Source of the DNA: Hyaloperonospora brassicae
Lineage: Eukaryota; Oomycota; Peronosporomycetes; Peronosporales; Peronosporaceae
DNA length: 64,000 bases
Reading direction: 5' to 3'
Assembly (NCBI GenBank): GCA_947650285.1
Contig: CANTFL010000034.1
Coordinates: forward strand, 248,001 to 312,000
Under the pieces are notes generated by a model. The model saw only the letters and a program-made list of their open reading frames with translations. It made no database searches and had not been told where the DNA came from. Numbering within the stretch: the first letter of the stretch is position 1; the number at the start of each line of letters is the position of its first letter. Positions 1 through 11,869 of this stretch are shown piece after piece. A program made the translations under genes and the position numbers.

Positions 1-841
1 ATTCAAGTATAAACGCATGATCTGATTTTGTCATCTACCAATACATCCATTGCAATTCATTACTTTTAACTTCAATTGGTCAAATCTGTAAGAAATTTAT
101 TTTTCGTTTTTATCACTTCATGAGTATGTTCATCAATTCATTGGGGAATGATAATTCAATGTATTCTAGCAGTTATAGCGCTATCTCGACTAGGTCCTCT
201 ACCCGTTTCACTTTTTCGTCATTTCAAGATTACCGTGTGCAGCGTTCATACAATAGGATTTTTACTATCTTTGTTAGTCAGCCGGATTTCTTCTAGGCAT
301 TCAATAATTTTTAGTGCATCCGAGTCAATTGAATGGTGAAACTTCATTCGCTGCTGGATTAGCAACACAGCCGCCACATCTTAGACTTAAGTGTAGTTGC
401 CAGCTACACCAAGGTCATATGCTGTGTACATAACGACCTAATTACAAGTGAGAGCATATCAATCACCAACAAAATATCCACACGATTGGTAACCTTCAAA
501 ACGTTTTACCTTTTGGTCTTAAAATGACTATGTTGCAAGAAGCTTTACATATCGATGCTGCCAGATAATTCATTATGTCAAATAGGTTGTCGAAGTTTAT
601 CTGGATGAAATCGTCATCGAGGTGTTCGTCTTTTAGCGTGTTGCGCATTATTTTTAAGCAATTTTTCACTGTTGCTGTTGCTGTTACCGTTGGGTTTACC
701 TGCTTCGAGAATCACCGCAGTCCTTATTACAGTATTGCGCTATAAAAAATTGAGTCAACCATTTTCTAGTGACTTCATTGAACTCAGGCTTAGACACCCC
801 ACAGTTACCTAGGACTCGAAGTGAAATTCCTTTCGTCAATT

Positions 842-2115
842 CGATCTTTTAGGTGATAAAAGTCTCTCATGAACAGACCCAGCAGCTCATTATATGGTGT
901 GCTGGGGTCAAGCTTTGTCAGGAATTCCACAAATTATCTCGGCCTTCTGAGTCAGTAGGATGCTTGGACTCTACTACCCACGACCATTTTTGGATGACCG
1001 GTAATATGTTACAACTTCGCAACAGCGTCGGATTCGCGTCCTGGCCCTTGTCGGATCAAAAGTGGTTGATACATACTCCAATACTTCAAGCTGAACTCGA
1101 CGCACAATCTCCAAGGCGTAGTGCTTAGGTTTTTGACATTTTTAACGTATATGCAATAGTCTGTATCCTGCATAGTGTGTTTGCGCGCATCTCCACGTGA
1201 AAAAGACAGGTTTGTAATGAACCTCCGACCTTCCGTCTTTTATGACACTGATAGAAGCTTGGATCCACGATAATCCTATCTCAACGTGAAGACAACATGT
1301 CCCGCTATGGGTTCAGCTTCTTTCATCGTTTTTAATTTCAAATGCAACATATGGACTTTGACGTAACCATACAGAAGACCCTGCCTAAACACCGTAATGA
1401 AGCTGTATTTACGAACCCGGTTGGCCGTAATGCAACTCGAAAGGTAGCGTATGTGTGTTAGCGTAAGCGTGCACATTACTCCTACCCAATCTGGACCTAG
1501 TAGCTCTGAAAGAGTCTCTGCGTTCCGCTGTGGGAGATCAAATTTACAATTGATTGGGGTTTTTAATTCCGCTAACAACCTGATACATGTAAGCCGTTTA
1601 GCTTATGGCCTGAGGCTCAAGTTTCATTAGATCAAGTCAAGTTTCTACTGTGCAAGACTGACCTTCGTGTCCTCGTCGATAATGAGACGGGTCCTTGTGG
1701 CGCCGTCCTAATGAACAAACATCTTATCAGGGATTCTTCCTCGACTTGTACTTGGAGGTGTCTGTATTCAGTTTTATTGGTAAAGTGCGCACTTCGACCC
1801 GTAAAAACTGCCGGATACTGCTGCCGTCGTATTCGAGGTAGATTGCTGAGCACCGTGTTCTCTCAAGCTATCTGCCTGTTGAGAACGTTGTTGGTGTATT
1901 GGTTTGCTTTATTGTTTATCGTGTTTAGTACATGCTGGATGGATTCGGCGATAGCAGCATCTTGTTCATCTCCTCTATATGCATCATGGCGCTGATGGTA
2001 GGATCCGCCTACGGTCGAATATATATGCTCAACCGCATCCTAATCAGTGTCACTTAAATGGGCGAAGACTTCACGCTTGTAGTAAAGATATTGTTCTGTA
2101 CCTCCAGTATTAAAA
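842..2115 (-). pseudogene. Element E gag, broken
   Basis: The minus strand at 1276-1578 translates to a Gag-like segment including ITANRVRKYSFITVF, which lines up with SITANPVHEHTLITVF of element B Gag. The N-terminal region (around 1900-2115) and the decayed zinc-knuckle region (around 1100-1130) also align at the DNA level. The gag-protease overlap region (around 985-1000) is recognisable and still carries an A-run before TGG. Frameshifts and stops throughout; not coding now. Below 842 the alignment continues into protease and the pol N-terminus. Confidence 0.75.
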
Positions 2116-2166
2116 TGTTGGATAAAGTGTCCGTCGTCGTAGGACGAGCCTCGAAGTGCAATTAGG

Positions 2167-2582
2167 TGCAACATACACCAATGTTTGTATACTGACAAAG
2201 TAAAAACCTACCTACACGACAAACAGTGTAGCCATATGACTTAAAACCTTACGTACACCGTACGTGCAGAGTTAGGCGAGTCTGTTAATGAACACTCGAA
2301 GTAGACATTATAGATTGAACTATCCCAAGTCGATAGTCAAAGTATCATAAATTTTACATGCCTTAATTTAGCCACATTAAACGACTAGTTCGTAATCGAG
2401 CTACCTGCTCAGCACATTGCGCGCGTCTAGGTGCGATTGGTGGTTTAGTTGGCTGGCATGATACTGTAATAAGTATCAATGAATAGTGCAGTAGTGCCGA
2501 ATATTACCTTCGACGCTATTATTGCTATGATATTTGCTCAGTGAAGTCAATATTATCGTATATTGATAACATAATTTTTACA
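2167..2582 (-). repeat. Degenerate 5' LTR of element E
   Basis: On the minus strand it starts TGTAAAAATTATG and ends just before a decayed copy of the primer-binding region (around 2148-2165). It shares with the other LTRs the conserved block ACCAATCGC followed by GACGCGCGCAATG (about 2420-2450, reverse strand). It contains a perfect 7-bp hairpin (2547-2553 with 2560-2566). Ends are estimated from alignment with the B LTR and the LTR of element D. Confidence 0.7.
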
Positions 2583-3938
2583 TTGACCCGCTTTGGGTGC
2601 CTAATAGAATATGACGGACTTAGGCCTTTGCAAGTTTCGCGAAAATAGCAATAATAAAATCGTGATACTCATAGTTATCGCAGGGTGGCTCATATCTAAT
2701 ATAAGTGCATTTCCTTACCATATTAAATCGGAATGATCATTAAAATTATGCTAATTTTGGTCCGGGCCAATCTAAAATACATTTGGCTGAAAAAACCGCG
2801 GTGTTTGGTTGCGATTACGCAAAGTGTTGCTCTTGACGAATGCACAAAGCAGATCTTTTATCCAAGGCCAATGATCATAGACGTTTTACGCAGCAATGAA
2901 GACACGCACTGACTTCAGTACGTAGCAAGCCTTTAGTGACAATAGTGTGAGCTGATGCCTGGTTCGGTATTGTACACGGTACGTTAAAAGAAGAATTATG
3001 ACCAAGATGCTACGCTTAGTTTTAGAAAAGTAAAGCCATTACAATACACATAATCTATAATTGCGTCTTGTCTTATAAGTCTTGTGTTTACTACATTTAT
3101 GACAATACGTATTACGACGTTGATTTCCATCCATTGCGCGCGTCTATGTCAGTTCACCGTCTCATTTGCATCTCCTACGGGTGGTATTTATGTGTGCAAA
3201 GATGACGTGCAATCGTCCAGAGGTTTTTTTGTAGCATGTGCGAGGCACAAAGTCAAAATTAGCTCTAAGTGCTGTTAAATTTTGTTTGTAACAGCAATGC
3301 ATCAAGTTTGCATGTGGCCCTGCTTTGGATTCATCTATCAATACAAAACCCAAATTCAACGGTAAAAATTACCGCGACCAACCGGGTATCCAGTCAAGCA
3401 TGCGTCGATATCCAAGTTACCTATGATACGACCTTGCATTGCCAATGTGCATCGAAATTTGTACGGACTTTTACACAGAGCCTTGTGCCTTTTGCAACAA
3501 ACATAAGATCATAGTAGCACATGATGCAGCGGCATCTACACATCTTCTCAGTTATATGCATGTAACCAATTTTATAAGAAGGGAGCTGTCGCCAACAACT
3601 TGGATAAGCGTTGAACAAACAGACTGTGTAGTTGCTCTCAACAAGTGGGTAAAGCACGAGTGATTTCATATATCGAGCAGCAGATCGCATTCAGTGGTTC
3701 AACTTGTAGATACGGATATGACGAGTTACAACGAAACTGAAAGCGAATGACGGCGGCAAAACTACCGTAGCACGTCCAGGTCACGCATCAGCGGTTCTAT
3801 CAGCCTTGCTGCTCATTCCCATGTTCTCAATCGGTCGAGGCGCGTGCGAAATATGTCGGTACTTCACACACAAACCGTCGCCCCATCTCACGTTCGTCAA
3901 CATGGCCACACGAACACGTGCGCGCTCTCCTCTACCCA
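2583..3938. other. Intergenic, no supported gene
   Basis: Short open frames here overlap on both strands and match nothing I recognise. Near 3133-3147 the string CATTGCGCGCGTCTA repeats the conserved LTR motif (reverse orientation), so a heavily eroded LTR may lie around 3080-3200, but no ends can be placed. Confidence 0.5.
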
Positions 3939-5471
3939 TTACAATTTTGGAACCTTGACCCGACGATACTCTCTTCTCATCGTTTCCATCTGCTCAGCCA
4001 CCATACTGTCTACGGCAGCATCCAACGACCCGAGTATCGCATCACTTTGACCAGGCTGTGCAATTCGTCCCCAAGACAGCACAAGTTCATGCAGACGCTG
4101 CCGGCCACTCAAACGCTTTGTTTCAGCTTCGGAGAACTTGGCCCCAGTGATGTTGAACGGACATTCGATTCGTTTTGTGCGATACCGTCCCAGGTAAACA
4201 TCCGCCGGCCGTGCCTTTACGTAATACACAGCTTCGTCTGCCGGCTTGAAGCTCAAGACGCGATCACTATTGAGGTAAAAGAGCGGCACGTCCTCAATGT
4301 GGTCTTGCTCGATCGGAAAGAGCTGCGCCAAATCGCCACAGAGAGTCGACTTCCCTTCGCCGTGGTCTTGATAATCCGTACCGACACCGCTAACCGTGTA
4401 GGCAGAAAACGAGTATTGCGTTTCGGCCAACTCTGCGGCGTAAAAGTACAATTCCTTGTCGCCGTGAGATCGCGGTGAGCCCACATCACAAAGTGCCTTG
4501 AACGAGGCGAGAATGGCAGTAGCTCGTGGCTGTTTCTTCTTGTTCCAGAACATGAGGGACGAGTCCATCTGATGACCGGTGCGGAGATTCCACGAGTGAC
4601 TGGTGAGTAAATAGTCACTCGGCTCGTACTTGAGAGCGAGCGGAACAGGGTTTGGAAGCGTAGCTTTCGCCCGCTCGAGCGTCGGGATGAACCGGAACGG
4701 AACAGGGTCAAAATTTGCCATAAACTCGTGTTGGTGTGATATCTTCGGCTTATTGAGCACGCGCTCAGCCATAAAGAAAAATTCGTGCGCGTGGCGGTCG
4801 TTCATGAACAACGTGCCCGTAGCTTTGTACTTTGCCGAGTCCCAGAGTACCGTGGGCTTGACAAAGAAGGCCGTGTCGGCATCCACCAACATGAGCTCCT
4901 CAAATTGCGAAAACACGACGGCCACGACCTTAATGTCAAAGTTGCGAAACTTCGTGTGACAGGCCGTCACGTTCGGGCAAAAGACTTTCTCGGGTCCGTC
5001 GGGTCCATTGTCGGCCGTCGCGGCTGCAGCTAAGTCGCAAACGTCGTAGAACCGGATATCCCCCAGTGCTGTCTTTTGCAACAATAGCGTCTGGGTCTCG
5101 ATCGAGACGTCGCCGCAGTACGGCAGCTCAATGGGTTCGTCCACGCCCATTGTCCGGAGTTCGAGAATCAAAGACGCAGCGATTTTGACAATCTTTTCGT
5201 ACACGGGAATCACAATGCCACGTGGCTGGGACGTGTTCTGGCCAATGTCGTACAGCGTCTTGATGAACTGCATCTTCTTGCCATCAACGCCCCCCGTGGC
5301 ATTGAACGGCGCGAGGGGCTCTGTCCAGTGGAACGCAGTTGCTGTCGCAGACGCGAGCGTTTGAGTGTTCCAGGCGAGTTTCAGGTTGAAATACGCGGCA
5401 ACGAGGCCGAGGAGGAGGAGGAGGCCGATCGACAGCGCGCGAAGCGAATAGCGTTTCGTCGCGTCTTTCAT
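3939..5471 (-). CDS. Alpha-mannosyltransferase, MNN1/GT71-like, type II membrane protein
   Basis: Intact 510-aa single-exon gene. A short basic cytosolic tail is followed by one signal-anchor helix at residues 12-29, then a lumenal domain, which is the layout of Golgi glycosyltransferases. The key motif is VDADTAFF at residues 196-203: an acidic DxD after a hydrophobic strand, as in the MNN1 / Mannosyl_trans3 family, where it binds Mn2+ and GDP-mannose. A second family-like block (residues about 295-330) contains WNLRTGHQMDSSLMFW and a K-H-R-A-T stretch. N-glycosylation sequons are at about residues 57, 167 and near 440. Family members extend N- or O-linked mannans in the Golgi; the linkage here is inferred. 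The start is the first ATG before the anchor helix. The ATG lies in GC-rich sequence unlike the AT-rich flanks, typical of a real gene island. Confidence 0.88.
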   Translation of the reverse strand: MKDATKRYSLRALSIGLLLLLGLVAAYFNLKLAWNTQTLASATATAFHWTEPLAPFNATGGVDGKKMQFIKTLYDIGQNTSQPRGIVIPVYEKIVKIAASLILELRTMGVDEPIELPYCGDVSIETQTLLLQKTALGDIRFYDVCDLAAAATADNGPDGPEKVFCPNVTACHTKFRNFDIKVVAVVFSQFEELMLVDADTAFFVKPTVLWDSAKYKATGTLFMNDRHAHEFFFMAERVLNKPKISHQHEFMANFDPVPFRFIPTLERAKATLPNPVPLALKYEPSDYLLTSHSWNLRTGHQMDSSLMFWNKKKQPRATAILASFKALCDVGSPRSHGDKELYFYAAELAETQYSFSAYTVSGVGTDYQDHGEGKSTLCGDLAQLFPIEQDHIEDVPLFYLNSDRVLSFKPADEAVYYVKARPADVYLGRYRTKRIECPFNITGAKFSEAETKRLSGRQRLHELVLSWGRIAQPGQSDAILGSLDAAVDSMVAEQMETMRREYRRVKVPKL

Positions 5472-8400
5472 GGCAAAGGCAGAAGTGCGATCCGTTTGTC
5501 GAACCTGACTGACCCGACGTGCGTCGTGGTGTTGTCGCTGCTCTTTTGGGGTAAGTAGTCAGACACGGAATTTGCAGAGAGAGCGAGCGGCCGCGTGTTT
5601 TTTTTCACTGGATAGCCGACTTTTAAAAAAAGAGAGAGGTCAGATCGTCTATTAAAGCTACTTTTCACTTGTAAGATGTCTGTTGTGTGGAAACCACCTC
5701 GGTCATCTACCATATGGCACGACCTTTCTCCTACCACGTTTCTCATTCTGCTGGCTCGATGCTCCAAACGTCACGGGGGACACTCTCGAAAGACCACGTA
5801 ATAATGACTGTTGACCAGGTCCGGGGTTAGAACTTTGTGCGCACTCTTGGCCGGATGGCTGGGCTGCGCGTCGCTTCGCGCTTCATCTGCTTCAGGGGAC
5901 AGAGGACGCATGGCTAGGAGGCCTGTTCCACTTAGGAAGTCCTAGCGTGCCATCTTGACGAAATCCCTGGCCGCATCCGTGGGGACCGACTTGCTCTGCT
6001 CTCCGGGCCGATTCCATTGCACAATCTAGTGCAGACGTGCCCGGGCGCACCACGAGACGAAGAGTATCGTGGCCTGGTGCTTCCTCTACACGAACGACCG
6101 GTACTGGATCTCAACAGGTCACCACGTTCTCATGAGATTTCACTTCGTGGGAGTGGGTATCGCGCGCAGCGAACGAGTCGGCGCGAGGGAAGGTACTTCG
6201 TGAAGAGCAGGAAGTAACGAAGGAACGGGGATGCCGATATCTGTCGGCCTTCCCCGTGCCGCAGGATACCGGAGGATTGCTTCCCTTTCGGGTCGCACGC
6301 TGCGTTGCCTCCCGTAGCACGCGCAGCGGAGAAAAGGCCTCCCCCTTTTAACCGTGGCCCCACTAAGGGGGGACTTCCCGTCCAAGGTAAGGGGGCCAGA
6401 TGACTGGCTCTTTTCATTATGTAGAGGAGGTCTTCGTCTCGGTCCGTTGTTGCTCGAAGAGCCCAAATTGGGAAGTTACTTTTTAAAAAACCGGCAGACG
6501 ACGTATCGAAGTTCGTTTCGATGAACGGACTGAATCGTTTTTTTATAATATCAGAACGATCAAACGACAATGCGTCTATTCGCCCAGAAATGGCAAACGG
6601 GGAAGGGGGTCCCCTGTCGTGCTCGTATTATGTACATCCTTCGTGTCGACCACAACGCCGGCATCCACGTTTTCACGAGCAGCTGCTTCCGAATTGCAGC
6701 TCGTGGCCTCTCTCATCTGCCGTTCGACGCAATGCACACGACCGATTTGTATTTGCGAAGCCACGCGTCGGCTTCGTGGTGCAGCCGATGCAACGAGTTT
6801 TAGACAGCTGGCATCACGACCTGAACGAACTTGTCGCGCAGAGCGGCGGCATCGATAGTAGAGAGAAGTGTACACATGAGCTATTCGCACAGTCACTAGG
6901 CTACTGTCACACGAGCACATCCGGGCGGGGTGAGCCCCGTACTCGGGTGTGCGATTCGGCAAGCTCTCGAAGAACGACAGCAGCAGCGGCGTCGGCTGTT
7001 GCATAGTTATCGACATGATATGATGAGGATGTCACGGTCCGCAAGAGGATCGGGTTTCTCATGCGTAGTGTCACTTAGACTCACCTATAAAGTGAGCGGA
7101 AGGACGCAGTTTTTCGGAGAGTGCAGACAGCGATACCACAAAGTATTTCACGTCTTTAGGTAAGTGGACTGCACCAGCTTACAGCGTTAGCTACACGGGA
7201 ACATCGCAGTCTGGGCCAAAAGTCCAAGGAGCTATTTTGCACGCCTGAGTCGACCCAATTCACTTTCAATCCCAGCGGCACGTCAGACTCTGCTGCGGAC
7301 TGCCACGACAAGTCATCGGCTATGGCGCTTATTTTCTGGCTCAGCAGTTTTCAGACACCTTACGCAGCATCACATGGTAGTAAGAGACCGTGATGAAATC
7401 TCTCTGACATCGAGTTGGTCGCGAATGGTTGGAAATACACCTCAAAGTCACCACAAATGAGTTGTGTTACGGCTATGTCTGGACGAGATTGATGTGCAAC
7501 GAAATGCGGTCTACGCGGAGTACAATACGGAAGTAAAGGAGTTGGCATAAGTCGTGTCAAGTGAGACTGCGACCACGCCAACTGCTACTCGACATCGGAT
7601 ACGTCGCCCGCCGTTGTCTCGTCTCGAATGGGCCCGACACACAGTTCTGCCCGTCGCGTTGCTATGCGACTCTTAACCGCATCGTATCCGTCGAACGGCT
7701 CGCAGCCACGAGGCCGTCTGTCGGCTGCCGAAGATTCGTGCTGGCGTCACCGGTGCTGCGTGGCCGGGCGTATAGATCCGGCATGATTTCACTCTGTTCT
7801 ATAGTAAATGCACACACCGCACGCGATCTCTCAGAGGATGCCGTTGCCGTGACTGAGAGCATTGCATGTGGTATCTACATGCACAGAATAATATCGGGTG
7901 CAGTACGAGGCACAAGCTAAATCGACCGTTGCTAGACGCACCATAACGCTATCGTGTGGAGGGACTAGTATGCCGTCTCAGCCTGTGCTGCGAGAGTGAG
8001 TGGAAAGGCTATCGACAGCTTGTAATAGTAGCCGGCATATGACAATCTCGTGTTCAGATGGTGCTGGACTATAGTACACGATGAGAATGCGTTCGCAATA
8101 CGTAGAGCGACGACAGCTTGAGAGGGTGGGGTTAATTCGAACAGCAACTGGAGGACATCTACCGTCGTGTCACGTCGAAGCGACAGATTATTTGATGCTC
8201 AGAACCGGCATTGTTCTACCGGCAGAAAGCAACATATTGTCCAAAGGCCTCAGTCGAGGCGCTTGTTGATTGCCGAATCCTTGTCGTGCAACATAACGCA
8301 TGATGCGATTTTGCGCGACGGTGCGAGCTTTGCACCGAATAACTTTTGATAGCTCTGTTTTGACTCATCTCTATCGGGTCGTGGATGGCCGAGCTAACGG

Positions 8401-9733
8401 CCGAGCTCTGCGGTAGGTCAAGTAATAAACGAGATTGCGTTGTAAGAAGAGAATATCTGGCGAGCCTGTTGAATGCTAAAGAGAGCGAAATGTATCGACG
8501 CCATCGATCTCATGGCAAATGAATGACTTGTGCGATTCCCGCATGCTTAGGCGAAGACGTAGACAACAATGTATATTCTTCTAGACAGAATTCTGTCAAC
8601 AGATGATCGACGAACGCCCTACCTCCGATGAAGACATCGATGAGGAAATCATGTGAGGGGCTTAAAGTACACGCAAAAACATGCATGAGTCGAAAGAAGT
8701 GCTAGACAAGAAACTGAAAGCGTGACAATGAGTAAAGACGAAGTTTCAAGCAAAAAAACGCTTCAGTGATGAAGCAATTACCGATGTGAGCTCGATATCC
8801 ATATTGCTGTATACAAAACCAATACACCGATCTCCAACAAGTGCTTGATGCGTACCACAGGGGAGTCGGTCGGGCACTGGTCAGTCAAAACGTTTATTCA
8901 TGCTCTGCAACTACTTTTGTACGCGCAATTGCAGTGGCGTTGACGCAATGGGATCACAACGACTTTGTTTGCTTCCCATTGCAGACAAACGCTATCACTC
9001 AGCTAGTAGCACATTGTTCAACAACGACGACTGCGAACGACCCTTTCAACCTTTTGTGGCACAAGAGCGTCATTCTATACCGACGATCGATGATCGTTGT
9101 TGTCCGTAGTTAGATTGTCACGCGTCCGTACGTCATCTGTCATCATCTACTTGAAGAGCTACGCGATACGTCTCAGTTCATTCTTACTATAGTGCTCAAA
9201 ATCGCTAAACACATTGCGCTCTGCGCTCTCACACATCGCGTCGTCAACGACAGCCCATTTGTATCACACAGGATGCATACTTGCAAGCTTCGGTTCAGCA
9301 TTTGTCGAAATTCTCCGTTTTTGCCTATGCTCGCATGTAACGCTTAGACGAGCTTAACACACACCATCAAAAGACACCGTCACGGCTTAGGAAGAATGTT
9401 GCAATAGTAAACGCGTTCACAGGCATGTGGCCGCCCTCAACATGTGTGCTCACTGTCTTAGCACAACCCGCGCGTGTAACTGAGCTCCCTACCAATCTTT
9501 TCATCCTCTCATGCTTCAACAACTTATGCAAGTGAGAATCTGATCGCTCTTAACAGTCCGTCAGAGTCAATGCTCCTGCATACGTATATTGTCCCCATCC
9601 TCTTGCACACTATTGCACACGGAAGGCCGTAGATAAGCATGACGCTCTGTCTTACGAAAGAATGGAACGGTATTAAAAATCATTATAAAGGGGCAAGATT
9701 GCTACATGATACTGACAGCAAAAAAAGGGTCAA
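5472..9733. other. Long intergenic region, no supported gene
   Basis: About 4.3 kb. The first 400 bp are the upstream region of the mannosyltransferase gene. From about 5850 to 7000 the sequence is GC-rich with overlapping open frames on both strands (for example 6130-6570 minus and 6521-7006 plus), but none shows a domain, signal peptide or splice pattern I can defend. From 7000 to 9700 only short frames occur. It may be eroded genic or transposon sequence. Confidence 0.5.
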
Positions 9734-10048
9734 TGTGAACATAATCGAAATCAATTCTATTCTCATGTGTTTTATTCGCTGAGTGCATGTTATAGCAATA
9801 CAACTGTCAAAAGTAGTATTCGGCACTACTGCACTCATTCTTTGATATATACTATCATGCGAGCCTACTAATCCACCAAATGCTGCTAGACGCTCGTAAC
9901 GAATTGTGAGCAGGTTGCTCTACCACGATATTGTAGTTCATTATGCAAGATGTACGACAAATGTGGCAAATTTTATGATACTTTGACGATAGATTTGGGA
10001 CAGTCCCATTTTTCCCGTCTACCGAGCGTGTTCACGTAGTAGGCTCGC
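9734..10048 (+). repeat. Degenerate 5' LTR of element D
   Basis: Starts TGTGAACATAATCG and shares with the LTR of E (reverse complement of 2167-2582) a long stretch that includes TATTCGGCACTACTGCA and TGATACTTTGAC. The conserved LTR core is decayed to GCTGCTAGACGCTCG. The inner end is approximate. The primer-binding region next to it is barely recognisable. Confidence 0.6.
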
Positions 10049-10059
10049 CCTCTAATACT

Positions 10060-10350
10060 GCACTTATACTGTGAGAGGGATATCAAAGGCGATTATTTTC
10101 ATGTCACGCGTGAAAACTTCCCCCTTTAGGTGACACCAAGTACGCTGCCCTCGAGAATATGTGTGCGACCGCAAATCTACCTGTTACCAGCGCTATATTG
10201 TTTTCCTTGAATGGAGACGACCAACATGCCGATATCGCCAAGCTCATCCAGCGTGAATACGACGCTAAAAGGAAGCAACCTTGATTCAATATCGATGTTC
10301 TCAACAATCATATTTCTTACGAAAATACGGCGCTCAACAAATCAATCTGA
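10060..10350 (+). pseudogene. Element D gag, 5' fragment
   Basis: DNA alignment to the first 270 bases of B gag (35840-36115): shared blocks include CACGCGTGAA, CATGCCGATATCGCCAAG and CGGCGCTCAACA. The piece ends at TCTGA (10346-10350), the left target-site copy of element A. Not translatable. Confidence 0.7.
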
Positions 10351-10875
10351 TGTAGCGGAGCTACACAGCTCCTTAAGTCAGAGGAAGCCTTAACGCTCAA
10401 TGAGCAACTTTGGTTTAACGAACCCGACTCAAAGGGTCAACAGCTCTACGAGCAACTTTGGTTCAGAGAACCCGACTCAGAGAGTCAACAAGCTCAGAGA
10501 GCTTTCGGTCCCTGTTCCAGGGGGACCAAACGATTAAAAAAATCACAGCACATAGTGATCAAGAGCAGCTACCTTTACAGGCGTTGCTAGCTCTTCCGAT
10601 CAAGACGCCTCGCAAGGCACGTGTCTTATGTTGATCATAATGGGAACTGAATTTTTATTTCTTCTTTTAACCTGAAAGAGCACCGTAGAACAAAGTAAAT
10701 AACATACTCACTTATGTCCTAAATAGACCTCTCAAAAGATCTCGTAATCAATTGTTGACAGACATCAGTCTTCAACAATTGAAACTTGCGTTCCAATATT
10801 ACTTTAAAGGGGATCCCATCCCTTGTGTGTACCACACCTATTGTCGACTACCAGTCGACGTGTAACCCCGTTACA
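10351..10875 (-). repeat. Element A LTR (3' LTR in element orientation)
   Basis: 525 bp, starts TGTAGCGGAGCTACA and ends TGTAACCCCGTTACA on the plus strand. It matches 17623-18097 over most of its length, including the CAATTGTTGA / TCAACAATTG inverted pair near the inner end. About 50 bp longer than its partner. Confidence 0.9.
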
Positions 10876-10887
10876 CCCTCTTCCACC
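10876..10887 (-). other. Element A polypurine tract
   Basis: On the minus strand GGTGGAAGAGGG sits directly before the 3' LTR. This is the expected site for priming of plus-strand DNA synthesis. Confidence 0.7.
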
Positions 10888-11020
10888 AGATTGACGTTTC
10901 CACAAAACGTCAATCGGATTCTTTCCTCGAAGAGGACGGCGTGTGCGCTTCAACCTCACGGTTGGCAACACACAAAACACCATGATATCGCCACCCGATG
11001 AGTCCTCGACCCTCTCTTAA

Positions 11021-11836
11021 TACCTTGGTATCGATGTGGATGTGGATTATGGTAGCGATACCGATTTCCATGGTGACGAGAGGACAATGTCCGACGCACC
11101 AGTGCAAGAGGCACCGCCTCATATTGCACCAAACCCATTTGCCGAGCGTGGCAAAGCCAACGCGCCACCGGCGACGCATCAAACACCCATCATGGGCGAT
11201 GCCATCATTACCAATCCGCTCGATGAGCAACAACAGTTGGCTATCCAACGAGAGGAGAGCGCTCAGAGCCGTATGCAGCTTGCTGCAACCCTTGAGGGTC
11301 GTCGTGGCTATCTGTTTACACCACTCGATGTGGAAGAGCGTATATGCCAAACGACAGGTCATTCTTTGGCAACGTGGGCCATTGGTGCTGAGCCAACATC
11401 TTCTGATGAGGTGGCGAGTCGACAGGCACTTCGTGAGAGGTACCTACAACCTTACTTGACGACCCAAAGTCAATACAGGTTGCGACTTGACACGCAAGCA
11501 CGGAATGCACCGGATCCACCGACGAAGGGTATACCCATCCTCTTATTTGCAGTCGAATCTCAGGAGGAAGAAGACAACGCTTTTGTTCGCTGAGTGCATC
11601 GGAAACGACACCTTAGCAGCGTGTTAGCTCTCAAAGCAAGTGCCGATGTGGCCGATGTTCGTCTAGAACGAAAGCTTCGGTATGATTACGCCAAGCTTAA
11701 GGCCAGAGGCCAGTTGCGAACTCGCACACGCTATGCTCCGGCTGTGCCGACTGATGTGGGTGTTGGTCAAGTGGTACCCAACTACCCACCTGCCTCCACT
11801 ACTATTGGTGAGATGCGCCTATTGGTCGAGGGGTGA
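11021..11836 (+). pseudogene. Element A antisense frame 1 (opposite strand to pol)
   Basis: An open frame on the strand opposite to the element's own genes, placed between pol and the 3' LTR. It is open from 11021; the first plausible start in frame is the GTG at 11036, while an ATG at 10998 is one frame off. The protein begins acidic (DVDYGSDTDFHGD), then a proline/alanine-rich stretch, then a helical Gln/Arg-rich part. It is cut by a TGA at 11591-11593, then continues open in the same frame to 11836. No family recognised. The short acidic start resembles MEVVYSGESD of the antisense gene in element B, which may be chance. Length and protein-like composition suggest that it was once coding. 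Confidence 0.5.
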
Positions 11837-11869
11837 CCCCTGCCACGATGTTAAAAACATTAACGGAGT

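Larger units (their letters stand above)
1..2582 (-). mobile_element. Element E: decayed Ty3/gypsy element, 5' part, minus strand
   Basis: Read on the minus strand, this stretch aligns base for base with element B (35380-43354) from its 5' LTR through gag, the gag-protease junction and the start of pol, then runs off the window. At the left edge the minus strand matches B near 37915, where both read a 'GTTTATACTTGAAT'-like segment. Many substitutions, stops and indels; no intact frame. It is the same family as B but much older. No 3' LTR is in the window, so its target duplication cannot be tested. Confidence 0.85.

Noticed and set aside
3439..3663. Frame with ISVEQTDCVVALNKW, reminiscent of the copia RNase H motif
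   Set aside because: The match is short, the neighbouring copia motifs are absent and no LTR is near.
6130..6570. 146-aa minus-strand frame in GC-rich DNA
   Set aside because: No domain, no signal peptide, overlapping frames of equal length on both strands; a shadow of GC-rich composition.
10998..11459. Plus-strand frame starting MSPRPSL in element A
   Set aside because: After its first codons it becomes unstructured and overlaps the better antisense frame at 11036; its ATG may be the original start of that frame before an indel, but that cannot be shown here.
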